From: Trichosporon coremiiforme
Lineage: Eukaryota > Basidiomycota > Tremellomycetes > Trichosporonales > Trichosporonaceae
NCBI GenBank assembly: GCA_039545355.1
Contig: BCJJ01000025.1
Span: 398,820-462,819, forward strand
Length of the DNA: 64,000 nucleotides
Direction: 5' to 3'
Positions 24,001-34,933 of the stretch are shown here, piece after piece (the first letter of the stretch is position 1; each line of letters begins with the position of its first letter). The position numbers and the translations under genes were made by a program. A model generated the notes under the pieces. It searched no databases, was not told where the DNA came from, and saw nothing but the letters and a program-made list of their open reading frames with translations.

Positions 24001-25988
24001 ATGAGCATCTCCGGAAGGGCATTGAGGGCGAAGCGGAGCTCGTCGAAGACGGCGATGGAGGTGAAAGCAATGGCGGGCGTGAGCTTCTCGCCGCGCACAA
24101 GGGTGTAGTGCATGAAGGCGACAATAGTAACCATGACGGGAGTCAGAGCCCAAATGCAGTTAAACAGAACTTCGATCTGGTAGTTCCTCGCCTGCCAGGA
24201 GAGCTCGCTGCGGCGGATCTGGTTGACGCGACGCTCGAAAGGTCGCTCCCACGCCATGAACTTGACCATGCGGACAGCCTGCAGAAGCTCGTTCATCAGA
24301 GCCGAGCGCTGATCACGAGCCTTCATGAGGTTGTCCTGCGCAGTGACGACGATCTTTGAAGCGACATGGGTGATGGGCATTGAGATGAGGGTGGCAAGTA
24401 GGCCCCAGAGCGCAGACGTCCCAAGAAGCTGGACGAGGAATCCAGTGGCGACGAGGATCTCAATGGGGGCGTCTATGATCGTGAACAGGTGGAAGATGAA
24501 CTCACTGACACGGTCAACGTCGACCGTGAACAGGGTCATGATCTGAGACTTGGATGAGACGGCTTCCTCGTCCTCCTCCTCGACTTCCTCGCCGCGCTCC
24601 TTCTTGGCTTTGGCCCTGGCGGCCTCTTCCTTGACATCGCCGACGATTCCCTTGTCATCTCCACCAGCCGCAACATCCTTTTTACGCAAGGTCTTCGCGT
24701 ACAGCATGGTATTCAGCTGCAGCTTGAACCGACCCTGAAGGTAGGTGGAGCTGATAGACCAGATGAGACCACTGAGAACATATATGATAGCGTTGGAGAT
24801 GAACAGACCGAAGGCAAGAACCCAGCCCCATCCAACGTTGGTGCGTCCAGGGTCGACCTCAAGATATTCGATGAACCACTGCAGAAGCTTGTGCGGGGCG
24901 TAGTAACCGACGGCGGTGATGGCCGTAAGGATCACCATGGCTGTCAGGAGACGAGCGTTGACCTTGGCTAGCTGCAAAAGCAGGTTGTAACCCTCCCACT
25001 CGCCAAGGCGAGTGCGGCGGCGACCGTAGACCTTCTTGATGGCGAGGTAGTTCGGGAACGCGCGCATCGCAGACATCAGGATCGGCAGGTCCCAGACATC
25101 CATCGAGTCGCTGACCTTTGCCTTGTCTATGACGGTTGAGGCGTAGGAGAACATGAACCACTCGATGACCGTGACCTGAGCCTCACCCGAGACATTCGGC
25201 ACGGTTGAGTCGAGACCCTTGGCATCCGAAGGGATCGATTCCACAACTTTAGCAGGGTAGACATCCTTCATGGGCATGTGCAGGGGAGGACCACGGCGCA
25301 TGCTGATAATGGCCCAGAGTGGGAACCATTGGAACACGGGAAGAAGCGCAGTGAGAACCCCCACAGACGTTAAGGGTGGCATCTTGAGGGTGTCCGTGCG
25401 GGAGAAGTTGAGGAAAGCTTGAGGGATGAAGTCGGTCGGGGCGCGAGGGTAGGGCGTGCTCGGAAGAATGGCGAGGAAGGTCAAAATGATGAACTGAGTC
25501 AACAGACCAGCGAACAGGTGCCATGTCGTGAGCCAATGCATACTCGTCTTGTTTTGACCGAGGTACTTGAAGGCGAGGGCGAGCGTGACAACATGGGCGG
25601 GGAGCAGAAGAATCGGGAGCAGGATGGTCCGAATTCTCTCATGCTCTTCAAGACCCTTCGAAGAGATGACGGTGAAGATCAGGAGGAAGATGTTGCAGAC
25701 GACAGGAGGGACCATGGAGATGAGGAGCCAGACCTTGAGCATACGCTCATGCCTCCAGAAGGAGTCTTCGCGGACGGGGACACCATCGGAGAGGGTCACG
25801 GGAGCCTCAATCTCGAACGGATCCGTCTGAGGCTGAAGAGAGCCATCGGTGGTCGGTAGTTGGACACCTCTCCGGTTGAGGAGAAGGTATAGCGGAGAGT
25901 CTTCCGCAGTGGTGAGGTATCCGGAAAGGCTGACGAGTGAGGTGAAAGGTATGAGCGCAGTTAACGCGATAGCAAAGGTTGAAGCCAT
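21042..25988 (-). CDS. ABCC-type ABC transporter
   Basis: Full-length transporter of the MRP/Yor1-like class, 1,648 residues, intronless, in two membrane and two nucleotide-binding halves. An N-terminal hydrophobic region (about 1-240) precedes the first core. NBD1: Walker A GRLGSGKT near 743, signature LSGGQKARVS near 853, Walker B LYLDDVLSAVD, where Asp replaces the catalytic Glu, as is usual in ABCC proteins. NBD2: Walker A GSTGCGKS near 1396, signature-region FSTGEKQLL near 1525, Walker B LLMDEATASID with Glu, switch His in IAHRLHT. An acidic, Lys-rich cytoplasmic insert (KKERGEEVEEEDEE) lies in the first half. It should export conjugates, drugs or bile-acid-like anions at plasma or vacuolar membrane; the substrate is not predictable. 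Confidence 0.93.
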   Translation of the reverse strand: MASTFAIALTALIPFTSLVSLSGYLTTAEDSPLYLLLNRRGVQLPTTDGSLQPQTDPFEIEAPVTLSDGVPVREDSFWRHERMLKVWLLISMVPPVVCNIFLLIFTVISSKGLEEHERIRTILLPILLLPAHVVTLALAFKYLGQNKTSMHWLTTWHLFAGLLTQFIILTFLAILPSTPYPRAPTDFIPQAFLNFSRTDTLKMPPLTSVGVLTALLPVFQWFPLWAIISMRRGPPLHMPMKDVYPAKVVESIPSDAKGLDSTVPNVSGEAQVTVIEWFMFSYASTVIDKAKVSDSMDVWDLPILMSAMRAFPNYLAIKKVYGRRRTRLGEWEGYNLLLQLAKVNARLLTAMVILTAITAVGYYAPHKLLQWFIEYLEVDPGRTNVGWGWVLAFGLFISNAIIYVLSGLIWSISSTYLQGRFKLQLNTMLYAKTLRKKDVAAGGDDKGIVGDVKEEAARAKAKKERGEEVEEEDEEAVSSKSQIMTLFTVDVDRVSEFIFHLFTIIDAPIEILVATGFLVQLLGTSALWGLLATLISMPITHVASKIVVTAQDNLMKARDQRSALMNELLQAVRMVKFMAWERPFERRVNQIRRSELSWQARNYQIEVLFNCIWALTPVMVTIVAFMHYTLVRGEKLTPAIAFTSIAVFDELRFALNALPEMLIQMLQGFVSCRRIEKYMSLPEVPDVEPFAGGDIVLRSATYTWAKDESKNATKSAAPTPRPDFSLADLSLRFPAGKLSLICGRLGSGKTLLLSGLLGEADLVAGQVEAPRSKPDAMSQAEDKLSSAEWIIKDNVAYVPQQAWLQNATIKDNIIFSSPWDAVRYAQVIEACSLTTDLEILEDGDETEIGEKGLNLSGGQKARVSLARAVYSRAGVLYLDDVLSAVDAHTAHFIMENCLQGPLMADRTILLVSHHTALVSPGAAYIVALENGDVKFAGTRAQFVECGLMEELDAEDPESQPTAGERAEEKTIEELPALKHKSVAGLSGAGPSGSEPGSETSSITDITEDSTPAAPVKVPRKLIEDEKRVRGRIAWSVWQLYFRSLGGPMWWICFIASIIIAMLVPVAERGWVKYWAGADERDGPAHTAVFYVVGYAIIAGSGCILDNIEFAVTYIGSLRASRLLHAKMLQAVLFAPLRFHDTTSRGRILNRFAKDIEGLDSSMADNFVRTVRYGCSVAVTLTTVAWLGGWPFVLGAALTMIVYYRAGSVYGQASRDMRRLDSVTRSPLYSLFGETVSGVAVLRAFGASTVALSHMMRLSDTNILCFFWTWTINRWLSARFNILSSALVGFTAAAMLMAPVSAATAGFALAFVSTVMHNLLFVVRRFVQLEQSMVALERIKEYSEISPEAAEHVEPGPPEGWPANGAIQVQDLVIKYAPDLPDVLHGLTFNVKPGEKVGIVGSTGCGKSTLALSFFRFVEATKGSIVIDNVDISTLGLTDLRSRIMIIPQDPTILSGTLRNTLDVFDEYSDAEIYEALRRVHLLTDDATQLPAAPSAASSSEATVVGERNANVFADLNYPVTEGGDNFSTGEKQLLCMARAILRRNKILLMDEATASIDAETDTMISETIRTEFTDSTILTIAHRLHTIIDFDTVIVMDKGSIAEMGSPYDLLKRKGRFYKLCKATGKTEFAALKESADKAEERRKNAKK

Positions 25989-26752
25989 GAGGAGAGGGTA
26001 TGATTAGGGGAGAAGGATCGTCGGTCGGGAACAGCCGTTTTAAGCAGGCAGGGCGAGGCCACGGAGTCGACTCGATCGATTGATGGTCCGCACACGCCGA
26101 GGTCGAGAGGTCAAACTAGAAAGGCTGTTCTGGTGGAGCCCTTCGGTCCAACTGATCGAGGAGACTTGCCTTGTGGCAAAAGAGAGTGAGGCAAGGTCCG
26201 AGGCGAGAGAGTGGGGCACGGCGGTGAAGTGCAGTGGTGTGACAGGTAGCGTGGGAGTAGAGTGATGAGGGGAAGAGCGAAAGTTGACTCGAACAGATAC
26301 GCGGGGGGTGTAACCAAAGGACGGATGCGCGGCGTGGACGGTGGGTTGCACGCGGGGTGCGCAGGATCATGCAGGATATGCGGGGCTCAGTCAATGACGC
26401 TGTCGGATGTCCTGTCAAAAATGAGTCTACCGAGCGTGCTTCGGATCCGGCCGACTCTAGTCACCAGCCGGGATGATCGCCGAAGCGTGCTAATTTGGGA
26501 CTCCCAGCCTATATCCACCCCCGGGCTTGTAATCCGCGACCCACCAGACGCTGAGCCGCCGATTACCCCCAAGTCCTAATCGTGAGTTAAGCTCGGGCAC
26601 GTGACCGACTTCCCATCTGTAGGTCGCCGGTCGGCTCTTCGCCTGCGTGCACGCGCCTTGTTTTGCTTTCTCCCGCGCGCTGCACCTGCGCCCCCCTGCA
26701 TGAGTGAGGGTCAACTTCCGACCGCAAACAACAGCATACCCATCCGGCCGCC
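25989..26752. other. Divergent promoter region, ABCC transporter / kinase
   Basis: 764 bp between two divergent start codons. A CACGTG E-box lies at 26598-26603, about 150 bp upstream of the kinase. No other gene is supported. Confidence 0.5.
26598..26603. promoter_or_regulatory. E-box CACGTG
   Basis: CACGTG within GGGCACGTGACC, placed in the shared upstream region of the transporter and the kinase. Function inferred from position only. Confidence 0.3.
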
Positions 26753-29075
26753 ATGCCTCCGCCGTCCTACCCTCATCGGCATCTCCTTCTCACTAATCTT
26801 CTCGACGAACAGCCTGATCCTCCACAAGATGCGTTCGCTGTTGGCGCAGACGACAACTTCCGCGGCTGCAAGCTCGACGCCTTGCTGCTGGCCGGGTGGT
26901 CTATCAGCGGACGAAAAGCCAAGCCAGAACAGCGTGACGGTAAGTCAACCGGGGAAGGTTAACCGCTGACTTTGCTTCAGCCCTGCAGCATGCGGACAAC
27001 CTTCGATTGAAGAAGGGAGACTTCGAAGTCATCGGTCGCATTGGAGAGGGCCAGTTTGGAACCGTACGTGTGCTGTCGCGAAGTGGCAAGTGAGCTGATC
27101 ATCCAGGTGGACGCAGTCCGGTGCAAGCTGAATGGTCAGATCTATGCTATGAAGACTATGGAGAAGAACATGGTCGTACGGGCGGGACCTGTAAGCTACA
27201 GAGGTCGCTCGAGCTGACATCAGCACCTCGCCCTGTCATACGAACGGCACATTCACCAGCTCGCCTCCTCCCACTCCCCCGTACCCTCCCTGATCGCCAG
27301 TTTCCAGGCGCCGACATCGATCACGCTGGTCACCGATTTTGCACCATGCGGCTCTCTTTGGGACCGCATGTGCGAGATGCTCCCGGAACCCGGTCTCGAC
27401 ACGGGGAAGATGCCGGAGAACGAGGTTCGGTGGTGGGCACGACAGATGGTCAGCGCGATCGCATGGCTGCACGGTATGGGTTACGCACACCGTGACGTTA
27501 AACCCCACAACTTCCTGCTCTTGACCGATGGGCGACTGTGGCTCACCGATTTCGGTTCGGCAGCTCCCGCTAGGAACGGTGTCATCGCGCGGAAGTACTG
27601 CATCTTACCAGCGGGAACCCCAGACTATGTGGCACCTGAGGTTCTCAAGCTCGCCGAGGATGCAATGGTGGAGGCAGCCCAGAGCGCGGACGAGTCGATG
27701 GACCGCACCATACGACCGAGCGACCTGGAGGAGCTGCCGGGCTATAGCACAGACATCGACTGGTGGTCGCTCGGAGCGACGTTGTACGAGATGGCGGTTG
27801 GCCGGGCACCGTTCTGGTCGCCGTCGATTGGAGGCACTTACGAGCGTATTATTCGCTGCGACGTGCGCATGCCGGACCACCTGTCTCCTCACATCAAAAG
27901 CCTTCTCTCAGGGTGAGCTGAACTACGTTGTCAGAGCTGACGGCAGACTCCTTAGCTCGAGCGACGTTCGCCTCGGACACAGCGATGTTTCCGAAATCCG
28001 CAAGCACCCATTCTTCTCAGGCGTGGACTGGACTAAGAAGCCAAGCCCCGCGCCTCAGATTGCCCCTCAGCCCATCGACCTCGGCACGCTCGCCGAGACC
28101 TTCATGCACGATTTTGACGACGACTTCTCGGACGTCACGTTCGACCACTTCTTCAACTCTTCGCCAGGCATCACATCGTTCTCAATGTCGATGTCAGTCG
28201 CGGCGCCGCCAGCGGTATGGGAACGCTGGGTCGGGTGGTCTTGGGACCCGCCCGCTGACTTCTTCGGCGAGGGCCCGCCCGTGCTCATGTCCCCCACGAC
28301 GCAGTTACCAATCCGGCAGCACTCCGCCCCGCCCGCCAGCCTGTTTACACCGCTCAAGGGCGGCTTACACGCTACGCCTGGGACTGCGCCGCGAACCGCG
28401 CCGCGGTCGTGCCCGCGCACGCGCCCCGTGTCGGAGCGGCAGGCATACGCGCAGCTGGTACAGTGCGTGCAGGCAAGCGCGCGGAAGAAGATCGCGTCGT
28501 CGACCGTGAAAGTCATCCCGAGTTCGGTCGAGACGGCGTCGTCGCAAACCTCAGTGCCATGGGGCAAGGAGCAGCCGCCGACGCCCACGCCGATGTCGCG
28601 CGACATGACGACAGGCCGGCGCAGCCGCACGCCGAGCTTGATGAGTCACTCGAGTCTGACGACTCGGTCACGGCACTCGCGCACTGCGTCCCGCTCTAGC
28701 CGGACCGACGATACGTTCCTCTCGAAACTGGCCGAGACGGTCGAGTACGACCAGGAAAACGTTCCGTCTCGCTCTGTCAGCCGGCTTAGCGGTATCAGTG
28801 GCATCAGTGGCATCAGCACCGCAAGCACGGAATCAACGAAATCGGCCAACCCGGCGAAAGGGCTGGCTCCGCCGAAGAGAGGGCCGACGAGAGAGCCCCT
28901 CAGCCCCCTCGCTGCAAGGGCGAAGCAGCCCCCGCCGCCGTTCGTCGCCCCAACCGATCCGGGAGGCACCGACCGCATCTCGTCGCTCGAGACCTGGCAC
29001 CGCTCCTTAGAACAGAGCTTAGCCAACCTCGAGCAGCGCCTTGGGTACATGCAGTCGCGCTACCCGAGCAAGTAG
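26753..29075 (+). CDS. AGC-family (DMPK/NDR-like) protein kinase
   Basis: Exons 26753-26939, 26981-27063, 27107-27190, 27224-27912, 27947-29075; 723 residues. The catalytic domain runs about 77-400: glycine loop GEGQFG (84-89, split from Val by an intron), Lys106 in AMK, HRD at 207-209, DFG at 227-229, and PAGTPDYVAPE ending in APE at 255-257, which is typical of DMPK/ROCK/NDR kinases. An AGC C-tail follows (FDDDFSDVTFDHFF) with a hydrophobic motif WVGWSW at 442-447. The rest is Ser/Thr-rich, with a GISGISGIS repeat and a final helix (SLETWHRSLEQSLANLEQRL) that may be a coiled coil. The insert between APE and the DxWSxG motif is longer than usual. Targets unknown; a role in morphogenesis or polarity would be a guess. 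Confidence 0.88.
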
Positions 29076-29235
29076 TTGTATCATATGTTCCCGTTGTACT
29101 TCCCATTCAGCATTACACAGCAGCAAAGCAAAGGCTCACAACATGCATCAATACACTTTGTCTATGTGGTGTCGACAAGTTTTGCTAAGATATGAATGGC
29201 AGAGAAAACGAAAGGGAAACACGCTTGCAGCGAGT

Positions 29236-30848
29236 TTAGTCGTCGCCGAAGCGGTCGGGCATGACGAGCGGCGCGACGAGGCTCCAGGAGTAGAGCGCGT
29301 AGCAGATCCACGATGAGACGATGCGCATCCACATGGTCGCCTCGGAGCGGCCGATGTAGACGTCCTGGTCCTTGTTCTCGAACACGGAGGCGAACTGGTC
29401 CTTCGGATCCGAGGGGTGCGCAACGGGCTCAGTGCTGACGACCTGCCAGTCGGTGAGCAGGCCGGCCGTGTACATGGCCGCGATCGCGAAGATGACGTGG
29501 AACCACGAGTAGTTGTACTTTGTGCCGGCGCGCTCGTCGTCCCGGTCCTCGCCGACAATGCCGTCGATCTCGTCGTCATCGTCCTCGGGCTCATCGAGGA
29601 CCGACGCGGGAAGGGAGCCAGCGTTAACGGCAGCCAGGATGGCCTGATACCGCATCTCATCACGGCGGCCCTTGGGCTGGTTCGTGACGAGGCGGACCTC
29701 GGCGTCGTCGTCTTCGGGCAGCGCGATCGCGCCAGCACGGTGGCCCTTGCCGACCAGCGCCTTGGACTGGGTCGCCGCGCGCGTCGTGCTGTACGCGATC
29801 GCGAGGAAGGTGAAGAGAGCACCGAGGATTACTGTCGTCGTCTTGGTGCCATTCGTAGCCTTCTGTATCGGATTGCAGTGTCCATCGTCCGTGTGGTTCA
29901 CGACAGCTGACGAGGTCAGGTACGTGCAGTAAGCCGCGACCATGGACGCCTGCGTCAGCCCGCTCTTCGGGTTGGCTTCCTGGACAGGTCCGCTGATGGC
30001 AAGAATAGTAACGACAACGGTCATGACGAGATTGGCCGTGACGAAGAACGTGTTCAGGCCGCAGCCGCCGCCCGAGAAAAACACGAAGAGCACGATGGTG
30101 ACGACAAGCGTCGCGGCGTACAGGCCGAAAGTCGAGCCAACGAGGATGAACTGCCATAGGTTGCTGTCTGTGCGCTCCCAGTTGTCGAGGCAGGTCTCGG
30201 ACCACGTGTGCGCAAAGTCGACGAGGAGCACGAGACCGATGAGGATGAACACGAACGCACCCAACGGCACAATCCACGCGCCGTAGAACATGAAGAACTC
30301 GTTCGGGATCAGAAACGCGATGAAGCAGAGAGCGAGGTACGCGATGATCTTGAGTCCCCACCAGCCGTTCTGGATCGCGGCGCGCTTCGTCTTGGTGCTC
30401 CGCACGCAGACGAGGAGGATCGAAAGGATGATGTGGAATAGAGTCAGAGCAAACAGGAATCGGTGCGCCGCCAGCAGACCGTAGCACTTGCCCCCGCTAC
30501 AGTCCATCTTGATCCAGTCCCACGACAGTCGCTCCAGCTGCCGGATCATGATGTCTGTCCGCATCAGGTACGCCATCATCGCTGCCAGCGCGAATATGAA
30601 CTGGAGACTGTCAGCTTCGGAAACGCAGTGCGAAGCTTACGCCATATCCGACACGAGTTGCGATTGAGCTGTTGCAGTTGCAGCTCTTGCAGAACGCCGA
30701 CGCGGCCGTTCCGCCTGAATTCGTTAGCACCTTTGCCACTTCAGGTACCCGGCAGAGACTCACCCATGCAGACTGCAAAGCAGCTCAGAATCGAGCTACC
30801 GATAGCCCCTGCACCCCCAATGATGGGGATCGAGAGAAGCGCTCCCAT
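29236..30848 (-). CDS. TMS1: Serinc/TMS1 family membrane protein
   Basis: Exons 30848-30764, 30714-30641, 30600-29236; 507 residues. The upstream exons supply the diagnostic Serinc N-terminus (MGALLSIPIIGGAGAIGSS, then AFCKSCNCNSS), followed by GFIFALAAMMAYLM and about ten membrane segments (for example LFHIILSILLVC, GAWIVPLGAFVFILIGLVLL). The acidic cytoplasmic loop (EPEDDDDEIDGIVGED) and the C-terminal SEATMWMRIVSSWICYALYSW are typical. Serinc proteins sit in Golgi, plasma and vacuolar membranes and have been linked to serine lipid metabolism and lipid scrambling. The start at 30848 is chosen over the in-frame ATG at 30579 because it restores these conserved exons. It is divergent to LOS1 across 335 bp. 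Confidence 0.94.
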
Positions 30849-31183
30849 AATTATGTATTGCTGTTGGAGTCGGTGAGGAGAGGTAGGACGCGGATGAGGC
30901 CGAGTGGTCGGAGCGAGCTGGGCTTAGGGTGAGGGAGTGATAAGGTTTGGATATAAATGACGTGGGATGACCGAGCTCAGCGCGAAATGTCTGCTGGCCG
31001 TGGCTTGGTCTTGCGAGCTACTTTCGAGCAAGCGTCGAGGTCGAGAAAACAACATTGACGAATAACACCCCGCCCGTCCCCACGACACAGTCGCGACAAC
31101 TACCACTCAATTCCCCCGACTGCGAAGCGTAGAGAGGGGCGCCGCCGCCCTTGCTCTTGCAGAACGAACCAGCCGTACCAGCC
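30849..31183. other. Divergent promoter region, TMS1 / LOS1
   Basis: 335 bp between divergent starts. No clear TATA or E-box was seen. Confidence 0.4.
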
Positions 31184-34100
31184 ATGGCCACCCAGTCTCC
31201 TCATCTGACCGACATCCCCCACGCTATTCGAATCGCCGCCAGCACAGATGCAGTCGACCCCGCGCTCAAGCAGCAGGCCCTAGACTACCTCACCAAGGTC
31301 AAGGAGCTCTGCGAGGAGACCTGGCAAGTGAGTGGCGAACCCCGTCTCACTGGCAGAGCGAAGTCGACTCTCCAACGCGCACGCACTTTTTCGAAGGTGC
31401 TCGCCGCGTCACATATCAATCGGCGCGCTTTCGACATACACCAAGCTGCTTTTTGCGGATCCTAAAAGCTGACAATACAGGACTGTCTCTCCCTTTACCT
31501 CCAGGGAGCAGGTGCACCTGCTGCCGGGCAGCAGGGACGAGATGGCAAGGAGAAGCTTGACGCAAACCTGCGCATGTTCTGCCAGCAGGTCGTCGACACA
31601 ACTCTGACAAGGAGGTAGGGTTGAAGATGTTGTCTTTTGGGTGTGTCTGACAACAGGCCCGATGTCATGTCCTCGGAACAGCAGCAGGCCATGTACAAGG
31701 CCATTGTTGAGTTTGTGCAGACGGAATACGTGAACGGAACGTCAGAGTCCGGACAGTCGTGTGAGTGCCTTTTGTTGTTGTCTATGCCTGCCTTTGCATT
31801 GCTGATCTCATGGTGCAGTTCTTCGCAACAAGCTCAGCTTCACGATCGCCCACCTCTTCCTCAACGTCTATCCCAACGTTATCCCCACTTTCCTCCACCC
31901 TTTCCTCCACCCTTTCCTCGCTCTGCTCGCGCCGTCAGATAGCGGCAACCCTCAAGTTTCTCTCCTCGTCACCCACCTACTCCGCGAAATCGCTCAGGAG
32001 ATCCACGACAATGTTATCCGATCAGCGCGCGCCTTCAGCAAGGAGCGCCAGCAACGCGACGGTGTCATCCGTGATGTGATCAGGTCGAGTGGCGACGAGC
32101 GTCTCGCCGTGGAGGGCATGCTGAAGCTCGCTGGCAAGGGTCTCGAGCTCGGCAAGTCGGACCCCAAGTGGCTTGAGGCCACGCAGATGGCGCTGAAGAC
32201 TTTGGCGTCATGGGCTCGTAAGTTCTGGCATAAAACGCCTCCCAAAGAAAGCACCGTTAACTCGCAGCCTGGGTGGATATCTCCGTTTCCCTTACCCCGG
32301 ACACCCTGCAGTTCTACCAGAGCCTCATTCAGGCTGGAGAAACGTCTCTGCGTACGGGTGCTGCGACCATCGTCCGTGCACTGGTCGCCAAGGGTATCCG
32401 GGATCCTTTCGAGAAGCTGCAGATGCTCAAGGTCTTTGACCTGGTCAACTTCCTGACGCCAGTGGAGGCGGCCACGCGAGAGTCCGCCAAGGAGGGCCCC
32501 GAGATGGTCACCTTCCGCGCGACGCTTGCGGGCATTGTCCAGGCATACGGCACGGAACTCATCAAGATTGCCGAGATGCCCGAGGCGCCGGAAGCGGTCC
32601 GGGAAGAGGCTGACAACCAACTGAACAACTCGATCCAGCTCGTCCTCTGTTTCCTCAGTGATAGAAACCCTGAGGTGCCGACGGCAATCTCAGCCTTTGT
32701 GTCCGACCTCCTGCGAACCTACAAGCGGTACATCCGGCCGGCGCAGCCCCAGCAGCAGCAGACGAATGGCCGTTCTGGCTCCTCGCAGCCCGCTCCGGCA
32801 CCGGTCCCGCTACCCCCAGGAAAGCGCCAGTTCCTGCTGTCGGTTCTGGAGGTCGTGGTGAAGCAGCTCGAGTGGCCGGAAGACGTCGACTGGGAGATCG
32901 TTCAGGACGAGCAGGATGCAGACGAGGCGGTCCTTGCCTTTTATGCCATGCGCCAGAGCTTCCGATCTGTTGTCGATAACATCGCCGCCATCGATAAGAC
33001 TCTTCACACGGAGGTTGTCGCGAGCATCGTCGTCAACACTCTCGAGCGCCTCAGGTCACAGGGCCCTTCGGCTGTCCCCTGGCAGCAGATCGAGCTGGCT
33101 GCTTACCTGGTCTACACGTTCGGTGAGATCTCGAAGAGCAACTCGCGCGCAGCGTTTTTCGAGCTTCCTCCTGAGCTTGTCTCCAAGCAGGCTGTCAAGA
33201 TGACGCGTACGACGGGCAAGATTGGCGAGGACTCTGGACGATCGACACCAAACGGATCCGAGAACCCAGAGGTCGCGCTTGACACGAGCTCCAAGATCGA
33301 CTACGAGCAGTATCCTCTGACGCCACTTGGACAGCTCCTCAGTCTGTGCGTTTCGTCCAACCTGGCCTCGTTCCCTCACCCCTCCGTGCCTCTCCAGTAC
33401 TTCGAGATCGCCGTGCGCTACGTCGACTTCTGGAAAGTCAAGCAGGGTGCGATCCAGCCCATTTTCGAGGCTCTCCTCGACTCTCGCGGTATCCACCACG
33501 AGGACGAGGCTGTTCGTCGTCGTGCCTTCTACCTCCTCGGACGCTTCATCAAGGAGTGCCGCTTTGAGATGGCTCCTGGTATGATCCCGATCATCCTCGA
33601 GAGCCTGAAGGACATGCTGCAGATCCGCCCGAAGTTCTCGACTGCCGACGCCAGCGAGGACCCGCTCATGAAGGCTGCCACCGGCAAGAGCTACTTTGCA
33701 GACCAGCTGCACCTCTTCGAGGCCGCCGGCGTGCTTGTGTACCTCACCAAGAACGATCCCTCCTCGCAGATGAACCTCCTTGCGGCGATCGCAGGCCCTC
33801 TCATGGCCGGCATCGGCGCTGGAGTGGAGCAGTACCGCAGCAACCCCAACGACCAGATGGCCATCCTCCATGTCCACCATCACCTTCTCGCCCTCGGCCA
33901 CTTTGCCAAGGGATTCCCCTCCGTTTCCGACGACCAGGTCGAGGCGCAGCCGTACCAGCAGCCGTTCAAGCAGATGACGGACGCTCTTCTGCAGGCGCTT
34001 GACGCCATGAAGACGCAGCGTGTCGTGCGTGACGCCGCCCGCTTCGCCTTCTCCCAGTTCGTTTCCGCCATTGGCTCTACCATCGCCGAGCTGGTCCCGC

Positions 34101-34933
34101 GCTTCGTCACCAGTGTCGTTACGGAGTTTGAGCCGAGCGAGTTGGCCGACTTCCTCTCCTTCCTCTCGCTGCTCATGCACCGTCTGAAGAAGAACACCTT
34201 CGAGACGATGGATATGCTGCTGCTCCCGCTGCTCAGCCGCATCTTCGCCGTGCTCCAGAACCCGGTTACGGGGACGGATGAGGCGGTAATCCACCAGCGC
34301 CTGCAGGAGGCGTACCTGAACTTCTTCACTGCGCTCATGAATTCGAACCTCGAAGGTGTATTCATCACGGACCGCAACAAGCCCGAGTTTGAGAACCTGC
34401 TCTCGGCTCTCATGGACCTGGCGACGAACTCGGACGACTCGCTCTCGCAGCGCCTCGCGTTCAGCTTCTTCGCCAAGAGCATCGTCGCGTGGGGCACGTC
34501 CATGAAGGCCGTGCAGGAGCCGAGCGTCTTCGCCGACTCGGCCATGTCTGCGCAGTCGCAGAAGGTCGCTGCCGGCCTCGTGCAGCCAACGAACCAGCAC
34601 ACGATCAGCAAGGAGCAGCGTGCCGAGCGCGCCCTGCCCGGCTACGAGACGTTCGTATACCAGCGCCTCGTTCCCATCGTGTTCTCGGTCCCCGCCGACC
34701 CAAGCTTTAACATCCGCGGCGCCCAGCCCGTGCTCTACGAGATGGCCATGGTGCTCCGCAACACGGTCCAGGCGCGCGGACAGGAGGGCATCGACTTCCT
34801 CCTGAACGACATGCTGCCCAAGATCGGGTGCCCGCCCAACGTCGCCCAGACCCTCGTCGAGCACCTCCGCACCCAGCAGAGCAAGGACTTCCGCAAGACG
34901 TTCACCGACTTCATCCGCGCCATGCGCTCGTAA
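31184..34933 (+). CDS. LOS1: Exportin-T (tRNA exportin)
   Basis: Karyopherin-beta that carries tRNA with Ran-GTP out of the nucleus. Exons 31184-31327, 31481-31614, 31657-31760, 31819-32217, 32268-34933; 1,148 residues, close to yeast LOS1 (about 1,100). The N-terminus (AIRIAASTDAVDPALKQQAL) is followed by the XPO1/importin-beta-like region (LRNKLSFTIAHLFLNVYP) and HEAT-type helices to the end. In exon 4 a 12-nt unit repeats to give FLHPFLHPFLAL. A low-complexity Gln/Pro segment lies near residue 430. Most family members bind mature and intron-containing tRNAs, relevant because two intron-bearing tRNA genes lie 12-16 kb away, though that spacing is probably chance. The first intron, 153 nt, is longer than the rest. 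Confidence 0.93.
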
